Assembly (NCBI GenBank): GCA_904501935.1
Contig: CAJGDA010000054.1
Coordinates: 1-9,900, forward strand
Reading direction: 5' to 3'
From: an uncultured Methanobrevibacter sp.
GTDB lineage: Archaea; Methanobacteriota; Methanobacteria; Methanobacteriales; Methanobacteriaceae
DNA: 9,900 bases
In this document: positions 1 through 6,781 of the stretch, piece by piece
How the letters are laid out: each line of letters begins with the position of its first letter
Position numbering within the stretch: the first letter of the stretch is position 1
The notes under the pieces: model-generated
Seen by the model: only the letters and a program-made list of their open reading frames with translations
Told to the model about the DNA's origin: nothing
Database searches by the model: none
Position numbers and translations under genes: made by a program

Positions 1-64
1 CACTGAAGATAAAAATCTAATCATTCTTTCTCCTAAAAAAGTTAATTTAGTTAATAAAGGTTAA
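1..64 (+). CDS. 3' end of a + strand gene (C-terminal 20 codons), product unknown
   Basis: In the frame starting at base 2 the sequence is open up to a TAA at 62-64. It reads as a lysine-rich, protein-like tail ending LVNKG. The other two + frames do not look like coding sequence; one hits TGA at base 4. The stop is followed at once by a hairpin and T-run, as expected at the end of a transcription unit. The gene would be tail-to-tail with the TDT transporter gene, whose stop codon begins at 70. Nothing in 20 residues allows a function to be named. The call rests only on codon plausibility and the terminator, so a chance open frame is possible. Confidence 0.5.
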   Translation, partial: TEDKNLIILSPKKVNLVNKG

Positions 65-86
65 GTAGATTAATTTCTACTTTTTT
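63..86 (+). terminator. Hairpin plus T-run ending the left-edge + strand gene
   Basis: Seven-base arms (AAGTAGA at 63-69 and TCTACTT at 76-82) flank a six-base loop, with a run of Ts through 86. The hairpin overlaps the TAA at 62-64. On the - strand no T-run follows directly, so it looks mainly + directed. Archaeal termination relies largely on U-tracts, and the hairpin may be secondary. Confidence 0.45.
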
Positions 87-987
87 CACTATTTTTTAAA
101 AAATTAAAATATTCTGAAAGTACATAGAATACTGCAATCACTGCTATTAAAGTTTCTGCTGTTGAAATGGCAGACAGCATCATATTGGGCTGCATCATGC
201 CTAAGACTCCTTTTGTTGCAAGTGCGCTTATTACGAATGGAAATGTAAATGCTGAAAAGCTTGGATAGAACTCCAGATTTCTATATTCCACTAGTTTGTA
301 GAATGAGAATATGTAAAAGATACATGCTATTGCATACATTACAATCAAAAATTCATTTGAAATGGATGTTGAGGAATTCAAATACCCCACAATCAATATG
401 CTGAATAATGCAGTGTGAATGCAGATTAACGGCTTGTTCATGTTTGGAATCTTTGGATATCTGACATATCTGTAAATCATTAATGGTGTTGTGATTAGCA
501 TTCCCATAAATCCGATTGCAAAACAGACAAATCCTATTTCGTTAAGTCCATGGAAATGTGCAGTTATCGCACCCATAGTAATTCCAACATACACTATCCA
601 CCAAGTCGGATAGACGGTCGAAATATCAAAAGTAGATATGACGAAACGATAGGTAAAGTAAATCATTAGCAGTATATGCAAGATAATTCCTATTATCCAA
701 AGAGCATATGAAATACTTGGCACAAATTGGACAATGTATGTAGATAACAGCATCAAACTCATGGAAAAAGTACCGCAACTACTTAATATAATAGGATTTC
801 TAAAATCATCTTTAATGTCTTGCGGATATAAAATCACTTTTAAAAGAAGCAAAATTATAAATGCAACCCCTATTGCTCCAAACAGGTATCTTATGTATGG
901 ATGAATATCCTGCAGAAGGTTGCCAAGGGATAACAATGCAAGAACCAATCCTGAAACGGGCAACGGTAACTGTTTAATGAGGGTCAT
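70..987 (-). CDS. TDT-family (TehA/Mae1/SLAC1-like) ten-helix membrane transporter
   Basis: 305-residue integral membrane protein, probably an anion or organic-acid exporter or channel of the tellurite-resistance/dicarboxylate transporter (TDT) family. About ten hydrophobic segments are visible, near residues 8-26, 31-55, 65-87, 92-118, 124-145, 151-175, 185-205, 212-235, 242-262 and 270-295. Family hallmarks are the first helix with PLPVSGLVLALLSLGN (9-23) and the ninth with PSFSAFTFPFVISALATKG (242-260). The length is normal for the family. The ATG at 985-987 lies nine bases after the TGA of the hydrolase gene, with only a weak GGT upstream, so the two are probably co-transcribed. Substrates in the TDT family vary (malate, tellurite, sulfite, chloride) and cannot be read from the sequence. 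Family assignment is fairly secure; substrate is unknown. Confidence 0.8.
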   Translation of the reverse strand: MTLIKQLPLPVSGLVLALLSLGNLLQDIHPYIRYLFGAIGVAFIILLLLKVILYPQDIKDDFRNPIILSSCGTFSMSLMLLSTYIVQFVPSISYALWIIGIILHILLMIYFTYRFVISTFDISTVYPTWWIVYVGITMGAITAHFHGLNEIGFVCFAIGFMGMLITTPLMIYRYVRYPKIPNMNKPLICIHTALFSILIVGYLNSSTSISNEFLIVMYAIACIFYIFSFYKLVEYRNLEFYPSFSAFTFPFVISALATKGVLGMMQPNMMLSAISTAETLIAVIAVFYVLSEYFNFLKNSEKSRN

Positions 988-996
988 GTTACCAAA

Positions 997-1749
997 TCAT
1001 AATCCGTAATATTTTTTGGCATTGTCCTGTGATACTTTTTCAATATCACTTTGCTTGTAACCTAATCTGGTCAATTCACGAATTGTTTTTGGAACTGAAA
1101 GGTGATCTGAGGGGTTATTGCTCATGTCACTATCCAAAAAGAATCTATCAAATCCAAATTCGTCCAAAATAGCTATCGCTCCTGCAACATCAAGTTTTTG
1201 AGGTTGTACAGTAAGTCCCAACATATAATCTTTATCGATAACTTCTCCGATAACATCCGAATTAATATGATCGATTACTGCCTGTTTTTCATCCAAATAT
1301 TGTGGAGTGATATCTAAAATCTTTTTTAATACTTCTAATTTGTTTTTTCTTGGTGTATGGATAATCACCTTTGAATCGGTTTCATCAGCAATGGCAAGTT
1401 GCTTTTTGAATGTTTCTATTTCAATGTCTGTTAGGTCTTCAAGGCCTATCTCTCCTATGGCTATAATCTGCTTATTTTCAATCCATGAATATAATTCGTT
1501 GAAAATCCTTTCGGGGTTTTCTATTGTATTGGTAGGATGTATTCCTAGTGCGACTTTCAAGTCAATGCCGTATCTTGATGCTCTTTTTGTATCAAATTCC
1601 AATATTCTGTTTAAATGATTTAAGAGTATTTCTTCGCTGACCTTATATGGATAAAAACTGCAGGTTATTGCAGTATCGATTCCTGCTAAATACATATCTT
1701 CAAAATCTTCACTGCTTCTTGAATCGGCATGGATATGTGTATCAATCAT
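997..1749 (-). CDS. TatD-related metal-dependent TIM-barrel hydrolase (COG1099 type)
   Basis: 250-residue cytosolic protein of the amidohydrolase superfamily with a likely divalent-metal site. Numbered from ATG 1749, visible metal-ligand candidates are His5 and His7 in DTHIHAD, Glu100 in IAIGEIGLED, His131 in VIIHTP, His161 in VIDH and Asp206/Asp208 in FLDSD. GIHP near 70-73 is another family signature. TatD proper is a 3'-5' DNase, but the archaeal COG1099 branch has no settled substrate. The frame can be extended three codons to a GTG at 1756-1758. I prefer ATG 1749 because that GTG falls inside GTGAT, which serves as the ribosome site four bases before the ATG. It is the first gene of a two-gene unit with the TDT transporter and is divergent from the regulator gene. 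Confidence 0.8.
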   Translation of the reverse strand: MIDTHIHADSRSSEDFEDMYLAGIDTAITCSFYPYKVSEEILLNHLNRILEFDTKRASRYGIDLKVALGIHPTNTIENPERIFNELYSWIENKQIIAIGEIGLEDLTDIEIETFKKQLAIADETDSKVIIHTPRKNKLEVLKKILDITPQYLDEKQAVIDHINSDVIGEVIDKDYMLGLTVQPQKLDVAGAIAILDEFGFDRFFLDSDMSNNPSDHLSVPKTIRELTRLGYKQSDIEKVSQDNAKKYYGL

Positions 1750-1825
1750 ATTAATCACGTATAAATGTTTAGTTAATGTTATTTTGTTTTTCTTGTTTTA
1801 AAAAAATTACTGAATTTTTTTTCCA

Positions 1826-1833
1826 TATTTAAA
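1826..1833 (-). promoter_or_regulatory. Candidate TATA box for the hydrolase-transporter unit
   Basis: The - strand reads TTTAAATA here, followed by an A/T-rich tract. Transcription would start roughly 25 bases downstream, near 1800, leaving a leader of about 50 bases before ATG 1749. The region is so AT-rich that other TATA-like matches exist, so the exact box is uncertain. Confidence 0.3.
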
Positions 1834-1876
1834 TTTATTGCATGTGCTACTTGTCGCTTTTGTTCACTTCAAGAGA

Positions 1877-1884
1877 TTTTATAT
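1877..1884 (+). promoter_or_regulatory. Candidate TATA box for the FilR1-type regulator gene
   Basis: TTTTATAT preceded by AAGAGA resembles an archaeal BRE/TATA element. Initiation about 25 bases downstream, near 1905-1910, would leave a leader of about 25-30 bases before GTG 1935. This placement is incompatible with translation from the earlier ATG at 1842, which supports the shorter gene model. Confidence 0.4.
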
Positions 1885-1924
1885 TTTTTAGTAATAAAAA
1901 TAATGATATAAGTAATACTACATC

Positions 1925-1930
1925 GGTGAT
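1925..1930 (+). promoter_or_regulatory. Ribosome binding site deciding the regulator start
   Basis: GGTGAT is a six-base match to the archaeal anti-Shine-Dalgarno complement and sits four bases before GTG 1935. An ATG at 1933, overlapping it, is in another frame and terminates after a few codons, so GTG 1935 is the start this site serves. No comparable site precedes ATG 1842. Confidence 0.6.
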
Positions 1931-1934
1931 TAAT

Positions 1935-2711
1935 GTGGAAAAAAATAAGAATTATTTGGAAATCTACGATTCGATTTCAGAGGAAGTAAAGTATTTGAAC
2001 AATTCCTTGATAAGATTGAAAATATTGGCTATTTTATATGAGAAGCCCTTGAAAATGAAAGACTTGAACAGCACAACCGGATTAAGCTACAGTTCCATAT
2101 CAAGCAACATGCACCATTTGGAATTAAGGAACCATGTTTACAGACATCATAATAAATATTTTCTGTCAAATGCAACAAGGCTGCAAATAGGGCAAATTAT
2201 GGAGTTTGGAGGCATCATTACCATATTGAATGAATTTTTCAATATTCTGGACAAGCATCTTGTCAATATCATTCCAAACCAATCCGTTGCAGAGCTGTAT
2301 CTGCTTGGAAAGGCAAATCTAATAGAATCTGATGGTGTGGATGTGTATAAAATCTACAATTTCATTGAAAATGCTTTAACCAATGCAAATGAAGTAAAAT
2401 GCATTTTGCCGTTTTATTATGAAAATTTCAATGAGAAATTGAATGGCCTTGCAGGAAGCGATAAGGAAATTGAAATCCTTGTCTCAGAAATTGTTTTTGA
2501 AATATATGAAGAAAAGTCTAAAGTTAAAAATATATCTTCATTTAAGGGTGAAAATAACTTTCTGTTAATACTTACAGATGAAATGATGATTTTAGGTTTG
2601 TTTAAGGATGATGGGTATTTTGATCAAAACAGATTATTGACTTCAAAAAATGCAGATTCAATCAAATGGGCAGATAATTTATTTAAGAATTTTAAAAATG
2701 AGAATAAATGA
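1935..2711 (+). CDS. Winged-helix transcriptional regulator with FilR1-type (DUF1724) effector domain
   Basis: 258-residue DNA-binding regulator of a family widespread in methanogens. An ArsR-like winged helix lies near residues 22-80, with the recognition helix around GLSYSSISSNMHHLE (49-63). The C-terminal half, about 115-255, matches the FilR1/DUF1724 pattern: an ILPF strand near 157, ILVSE at 181-185, then TDEMMILGLFKDDGYFDQNR (214-233) and SIKWADNLF at 242-250. FilR1 of Methanosaeta/Methanothrix responds to a quorum-sensing-type signal, but the ligand of this homologue is unknown. The frame extends 31 codons upstream to ATG 1842, but that stretch is Asn/Ser/Phe-rich, unlike the family, and spans the likely promoter. 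GTG 1935 with GGTGAT is preferred. It is transcribed divergently from the hydrolase-transporter unit and may control it or itself; that is inference. Confidence 0.8.
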   Translation: MEKNKNYLEIYDSISEEVKYLNNSLIRLKILAILYEKPLKMKDLNSTTGLSYSSISSNMHHLELRNHVYRHHNKYFLSNATRLQIGQIMEFGGIITILNEFFNILDKHLVNIIPNQSVAELYLLGKANLIESDGVDVYKIYNFIENALTNANEVKCILPFYYENFNEKLNGLAGSDKEIEILVSEIVFEIYEEKSKVKNISSFKGENNFLLILTDEMMILGLFKDDGYFDQNRLLTSKNADSIKWADNLFKNFKNENK

Positions 2712-2728
2712 GTTTTAAACTCATTTAT
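2704..2728. terminator. Bidirectional terminator: perfect palindrome containing both stop codons
   Basis: Twelve-base arms (ATAAATGAGTTT at 2704-2715 and its complement at 2717-2728) flank one unpaired T at 2716. The TGA of the regulator gene (2709-2711) and the TGA of glyS on the other strand (2721-2723) occupy mirror positions in the two arms. A T-run follows on the + strand (2733-2737), and a T-run also follows on the - strand a few bases beyond the hairpin, so it can serve both converging transcripts. Confidence 0.7.
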
Positions 2729-4415
2729 AATATTTTTCTAGATAGTCATTAAGCTCATCGATAGGAATTCTTTCTTGAGCTTCGGTGTCCCTATCCCTTA
2801 CAGTCACCTGATTGTCTTCTAAACTGTCAAAATCGACAGTTATTGCAAGAGGAATTCCAATTTCATCAGCTCTAGCATATCTTTTTCCAATAGTTCCAGT
2901 TGCATCGTATTCAACAGTAAATCCTGCCATTCTTAGATTTTCAGTTAACTCTTGGGCTATTTCACGAGGTCCTTCCTTGTTTACAAGTGGGAATATTCCA
3001 AGCTGCACTGGAGCTACTGATTTATCAAATTTGAAATAATCTTTTTCTTCTGTTTCGGTAAATGAGTGCAACAAAACGGAGTAAGTTATACGATCGATAC
3101 CGAATGAAGGCTCAATTACATGGGGAACTATTTTTTCTCCAGTTATCTCTTCTTCAACATCTTCGAAGATGAGCAAATCTTCGCTTACTTCATAGGTCTT
3201 ATCCAACTCAACGGTAAATTTGCCTTCACTTTCAATTGCCGCTTTGATTTCTTCTATATCAGCATCTTCAATAGCTTGCTTTACTTTAGGAGAATCTCCT
3301 TTGAATATTGGTCCAAATTTGGATAAATTCGGTTTGACAATGGTCTTTTGAACTTTTTTAGGTTCATCGTACTCAACGAATACATTCAAGTCATCATTGC
3401 TGTACTGTGAGTGTGATGTCAGGTCGTAGTCTCCTCTGTCAGCTATTCCGATAATCTCAACCCAACCGTATTTGTCGGTTTTAACTTCGACATCCCAGCA
3501 GTCAAGTGCATAATGAGCCATTTCTCCTGCCAAGTGTTGTCTGAACCTTAAAACTTCTTCAGGAATTCCAATTTCTGTTAAGAATTTACGGGCTAAATAT
3601 AATTGGTAGATTAACATTTCATTGGCTACAATTCCTTTGTCAAGTGCTTCACGGGCAGTTATTTCTAAAGGATCCAAATTATTTTCCTGAACTTCCTGTG
3701 AATTTAAGCGCAATACTTCATTTTCAATCTGTGAAAATTTAGGATGGGTCTTGTCTTTAGGATTTAAGAAGATTTCTGCTTCCGCTTGTGTGAATTCTCT
3801 AAGTCTGATAACTCCTTGCCTTGGTGAAATTTCATTTCTATATGCTTTTCCAAGTTGAACTGCGCCGAATGGAAGTTTTCCTCTGAAGAACCTTTCCAAA
3901 CGTTTGAATAGAATAAAGATTCCTTGTGCAGTTTCAGGTCTCATGTAACCTACTTTATCTCCTTTTGCCCCGATTGAGGTTTTAAACATTAAGTTATAAT
4001 TCCAAATGTTTGATAATTTGCCGCCACATTCCGGACAGACGATATTATTGTCGATTACAATCTGGTCAAGTTCTTCGTTTTCTAAGCTTTCCACATCTTC
4101 GCCAATAACCTCTTCAATAATGTGGTCTGCTCTGAAAACCTCTCCACATTTTTCACATTTGCACATGGGATCGGTGAAGTTATCAACGTGTCCTGATGCT
4201 TTTAAGACTTCTTCAGGCATTACGGTTGGACCTTCGATTTCGTAGAATCCTTCACCTGAAACGTATTGTCTTCTCCATTTTTGCATGATGTTGTTCTTTA
4301 GGCTTGCTCCAAGGGGGCCGTAATCTGTAAAACCAGATACTCCTGAGTAAATCTCGAAAGACGGCCATAAAAATCCTCTTTTTGCGCTGATGTTGGTCAT
4401 TTTATCATGATTCAT
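2721..4415 (-). CDS. glyS: Glycyl-tRNA synthetase (class II, alpha2 type)
   Basis: 564-residue cytosolic enzyme that charges tRNA-Gly with glycine using ATP. The N-terminus carries the alpha2 signature FLWPSFEIYSGVSGFTDYGPLG (about 16-37). Cysteines 85, 87 and 90 with 127 and 130 form a CxCxxC/CxxC zinc-binding candidate. Motif 2 is YRNEISPRQGVIRLREF (about 193-209), IIGIADRGDYDL is near 321-332, and motif 3 is EPSFGIDR (435-442). The anticodon-binding domain runs from about 467 (PVQLGIFPLV) to the end. The length is normal for archaea. Reading can begin five codons earlier at a TTG abutting the dcd stop, but ATG 4415 has a GGAG nine bases upstream and gives the expected N-terminus. It is the last gene of the tfrB-led unit, and its stop lies inside the terminator palindrome. 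Confidence 0.95.
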   Translation of the reverse strand: MNHDKMTNISAKRGFLWPSFEIYSGVSGFTDYGPLGASLKNNIMQKWRRQYVSGEGFYEIEGPTVMPEEVLKASGHVDNFTDPMCKCEKCGEVFRADHIIEEVIGEDVESLENEELDQIVIDNNIVCPECGGKLSNIWNYNLMFKTSIGAKGDKVGYMRPETAQGIFILFKRLERFFRGKLPFGAVQLGKAYRNEISPRQGVIRLREFTQAEAEIFLNPKDKTHPKFSQIENEVLRLNSQEVQENNLDPLEITAREALDKGIVANEMLIYQLYLARKFLTEIGIPEEVLRFRQHLAGEMAHYALDCWDVEVKTDKYGWVEIIGIADRGDYDLTSHSQYSNDDLNVFVEYDEPKKVQKTIVKPNLSKFGPIFKGDSPKVKQAIEDADIEEIKAAIESEGKFTVELDKTYEVSEDLLIFEDVEEEITGEKIVPHVIEPSFGIDRITYSVLLHSFTETEEKDYFKFDKSVAPVQLGIFPLVNKEGPREIAQELTENLRMAGFTVEYDATGTIGKRYARADEIGIPLAITVDFDSLEDNQVTVRDRDTEAQERIPIDELNDYLEKYYK

Positions 4416-4424
4416 AAATAGCAA

Positions 4425-4428
4425 CTCC
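4425..4428 (-). promoter_or_regulatory. Ribosome binding site for glyS
   Basis: GGAG on the - strand, nine bases before ATG 4415 and within the 15-base gap after dcd. It overlaps the TTG that would otherwise extend the gene, which argues that this TTG is not the start. Confidence 0.5.
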
Positions 4429-4430
4429 AA

Positions 4431-5015
4431 TTATTTTTTTAATTCATAGTCTAATTTAACTCTACTGCTTTCAGGGCGAGTTTGACCCATATACTTACTG
4501 TTTCTATCAGGATGTCCGTAAGGAACATCTGATGGTGTGGTCATGGTTTCAAATACGATTTGACATACTCTTTGGCCAGGATATAATGCCACAGGCATTG
4601 CACCGATGTTGGATATTTCTAAAGTGATTTTTCCTTCAAAACCAGGATCAATGAAACCTGCTGTAACATGCATGGTAACACCTAATCGCCCCATACTTGA
4701 ACGACCTTCAACTCTTGCAACCAAATCATCGGGCAATTTAACGTATTCTAAAGTTGTAGCAAGGGCGAATTCATTTGGGTGAATTATAAATGCTTCACCT
4801 TCTTCAACTGTTGTTGATTCCATGTAAGATGCGAGGTCTTCTTCATCTTTCGGATCAATATATGGTTTCCTAATTACCTTGAATACTTTAAATTCATCCC
4901 CTAATCGCAAATCTACAGAAGATGGTTGTATTTGTTTTTCATCTAAAAGAGGTTCAATACCGATTTTACCTTCTTTCAAATATTCTTTTATAGTTCTATC
5001 ACTTAAAATCGCCAT
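4431..5015 (-). CDS. dcd: dCTP deaminase (trimeric dUTPase fold)
   Basis: 194-residue enzyme converting dCTP to dUTP, or directly to dUMP if bifunctional, for thymidylate synthesis. Visible motifs are QIQPSSVDLRLGDEF (28-42), VARVEGRSSMGRLGV (99-113) with the trimer-interface RSS, and HVTAGFIDPGFEGKITLE (116-133), where Glu133 aligns with the catalytic glutamate of the family. The TAGFIDPGFEG form resembles Methanocaldococcus jannaschii DCD-DUT, which combines deaminase and diphosphatase activity, but the sequence alone does not settle this. A TTG four codons upstream (5025-5027) is also in frame. ATG 5015 gives MAILSDRTI, the usual start of the family, with a weak TGTGA before it. The gap to the upstream Fe-S gene is 18 bases and to glyS 15 bases, consistent with one operon. 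Confidence 0.93.
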   Translation of the reverse strand: MAILSDRTIKEYLKEGKIGIEPLLDEKQIQPSSVDLRLGDEFKVFKVIRKPYIDPKDEEDLASYMESTTVEEGEAFIIHPNEFALATTLEYVKLPDDLVARVEGRSSMGRLGVTMHVTAGFIDPGFEGKITLEISNIGAMPVALYPGQRVCQIVFETMTTPSDVPYGHPDRNSKYMGQTRPESSRVKLDYELKK

Positions 5016-5033
5016 TTTTTCACACAAGTAAGT

Positions 5034-5864
5034 TTATAATTCTTTAATTTCAATTAAATTATCCATTCTATTGACTACATCTTCAATGGTTTTTTCAGTA
5101 TAGTCAATTGTAATGGCATCAAATTTACAAGTATTTGCGCAAAGGCCGCAACCTCTGCAAGTATCATGATCAATAGTAATCTTATTATCTTTCAAGCTGA
5201 TGGCCTTAAACATGCAGACTTCCTTTAAACATTTTTTGCATAATCTGCAGTTATCCTCATGAAGTTTCACTTCAACTCCTTCAAGTTTCTCCAGCTTATC
5301 GCTGATTTCAGTATCCAAATTCGGATAAACTTTCCATAAGCAGCAGCATGGACAGCAGTGGCATATTGTTAAAAGTCCCTTTCCAGGTCTGATGTTCATC
5401 CATACGGAGTCAATCTTGTTTCTTCCAATAATATGGCTTAATCCAGCTTCATCAGCAGCATCGACTTGAGCTAAAGCCTCCTCAACTGTTGCTTTATGGC
5501 CGATATGATCCGGAATTTTTTTAGTTGTAGGACCAAGGAATATGCATCCAATGTCTTGAGGATAATCCTGACAGTTATTTGATGTTCTGCAAAGGCAGGA
5601 ATTCATTATGACAATGTCATCGCAACGTTTGATAACTTCTTTAATTATATCAGTAGGTAAAAATTCAGAGCCTTCTGATTCAATTTTCTTATTAATATTG
5701 ATGGTATTTGGCACAACAAGAATCTCATCGTCTTCAAAAAGTATCTTATCAACTACTTTCTTATATGCTTTTGACTTTTTTGTTATTTCCGCTATCCAAA
5801 ATCTCCAATTGAATATATATTTTAGGACAAACCTGCTTATGTCTACAAATCTTATTCTTCTCAT
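5034..5864 (-). CDS. Cysteine-rich ferredoxin-like protein with CxCCxCCC cluster and two 4Fe-4S motifs
   Basis: 276-residue Fe-S protein of unknown function. The first 30 residues are basic and aromatic (RFVLKYIFNWRFWIAEI) and could form an amphipathic, membrane-associating helix. The middle holds Cys90, 92, 98 and 107 (NSCLCRTSNNC, then GCIFLG), then HIIGRN (144-149) and an extraordinary CHCCPCCC at 168-175. The C-terminus is a ferredoxin-like domain with two binding motifs: 206/209/212/217, whose last gap is four residues rather than the usual three, and a canonical CxxCxxCxxxC at 236/239/242/246. The ATG overlaps the methyltransferase stop by four bases (ATGA) and a GGTGA precedes it, so the two are translationally coupled. 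It is probably an electron carrier or redox-sensing protein. Partner and substrate cannot be deduced; nearby TfrB is one candidate partner by context only. Confidence 0.8.
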   Translation of the reverse strand: MRRIRFVDISRFVLKYIFNWRFWIAEITKKSKAYKKVVDKILFEDDEILVVPNTININKKIESEGSEFLPTDIIKEVIKRCDDIVIMNSCLCRTSNNCQDYPQDIGCIFLGPTTKKIPDHIGHKATVEEALAQVDAADEAGLSHIIGRNKIDSVWMNIRPGKGLLTICHCCPCCCLWKVYPNLDTEISDKLEKLEGVEVKLHEDNCRLCKKCLKEVCMFKAISLKDNKITIDHDTCRGCGLCANTCKFDAITIDYTEKTIEDVVNRMDNLIEIKEL

Positions 5865-6769
5865 TGTTCACCAATTTTATTTTTTAATCGCCTTAATATG
5901 CCTTTAAAGGTATGTGCTTCTCTCGCTGTTATGAATGCTCTTGAAATTATGTTATTGAAAGTTTTAAGACCATTCTTCTTTTTATGTTCTGGAATATCTA
6001 AGCTATTGATTAAATCACGCATGTCTTTTAATAAATATTCTTTTTCCAAATCGCTACTTTCATCAAGTCCTTCGACCCCATAATCATGCTTATTTTTGAA
6101 CAGTTCATAGAATATTATTGCTGCAGCATGTGAAATATTCATGATTGGATATGTCGGGTCTGTGGGAATAGAAACGCAGATATCACAATCGCTTACTTCA
6201 TTATTTGTAAGGCCATTTCCTTCTCTTCCAAATAAAATCGCTATTTTATTTGAAACATTCATGGATTTGCCAAGTTCTTCGGGCCTAATAGGGATTCTTG
6301 ATAGATTATAGCTCCCTCCAGCCATTCCAGTTGAAGCAACTTTAAAATCAATCCTTTGGGATTGGTAGAAATCATCTAATGTAGGATAGATTTTCGCATT
6401 TTCGACAATGTACTTTCCATGCGTAGCCTGATAATATGCCTCATTTGTTAATGTTGGAGGATTAATCAACACTAAATTTTTCAATCCAAAGTTCGCCATT
6501 GTTCTTGCAAGAAAGCCAATATTTCCGGGAGTTTCGCACTCTACAAAGACAATATATATGTTTTCTTTAAATAGATTTGTCTCTTTCTCTTCCTGTTCTC
6601 TTACAATTTTAGATCTGGCAGTTCCTCTAGATTGCTTTTTAGCTTTTGATTTTTTTGTTGAAGTTGATTGTTTTTCAGGGACGCTTTCTTCTTTTTCTTC
6701 GGGTGAACTCATGGCAGCTGTCTCAACTACTTTTTCTTCACTAACGGCTGCATCTCCTATTTTAACCAA
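5861..6769 (-). CDS. SpoU/TrmH-superfamily RNA 2'-O-methyltransferase, TrmJ-like, with N-terminal extension
   Basis: 302 residues from a TTG start. The SPOUT methyltransferase domain begins near residue 70 and would use S-adenosylmethionine to methylate a ribose 2'-OH in RNA. Motif 1 is NIGFLARTMANFGL (83-96), motif 2 is ILFGREGNGL (178-187), and motif 3 is IPTDPTYPIMNISHAAAI (201-218). TrmJ homologues act on position 32 of tRNA, and the order and form of the motifs resemble archaeal TrmJ, but another RNA target is possible. Residues 1-69 are a charged, low-complexity Lys/Glu/Ser tail with KKSKAKKQSRGTARSK at 39-54. No in-frame ATG lies between Met20 and the domain, so most of the tail must be translated. 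The start is uncertain: TTG 6769 directly abuts an AGGAG, while ATG 6712 lacks a ribosome site. It lies 12 bases after tfrB and overlaps the next gene by four. Confidence 0.85.
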   Translation of the reverse strand: MVKIGDAAVSEEKVVETAAMSSPEEKEESVPEKQSTSTKKSKAKKQSRGTARSKIVREQEEKETNLFKENIYIVFVECETPGNIGFLARTMANFGLKNLVLINPPTLTNEAYYQATHGKYIVENAKIYPTLDDFYQSQRIDFKVASTGMAGGSYNLSRIPIRPEELGKSMNVSNKIAILFGREGNGLTNNEVSDCDICVSIPTDPTYPIMNISHAAAIIFYELFKNKHDYGVEGLDESSDLEKEYLLKDMRDLINSLDIPEHKKKNGLKTFNNIISRAFITAREAHTFKGILRRLKNKIGEQ

Positions 6770-6781
6770 CTCCTAATTTAA

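Noticed and set aside
1307..1618. A 103-codon + strand open frame inside the TatD-like gene
   Set aside because: It is antisense to a gene with clear catalytic motifs, shows no family pattern and has no ribosome site. Other antisense frames, such as those at 4006-4245, 7494-7832 and 6558-6776, were dropped for the same reason.
1885..1900. Hairpin TTTTTA-GTAA-TAAAAA and repeated AGTAAT motifs ahead of the regulator gene
   Set aside because: Six-base A/T arms and six-base repeats are expected by chance in such AT-rich spacer, so I do not call an operator or riboswitch.
4416..4430. TTG 4430 as the glyS start, directly after the dcd stop
   Set aside because: It overlaps the GGAG ribosome site, adds five atypical residues, and ATG 4415 is well spaced and matches the family N-terminus.
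5016..5027. TTG 5027 as the dcd start
   Set aside because: ATG 5015 gives the usual MAILSD N-terminus of archaeal dCTP deaminases; the extra four codons have no support.
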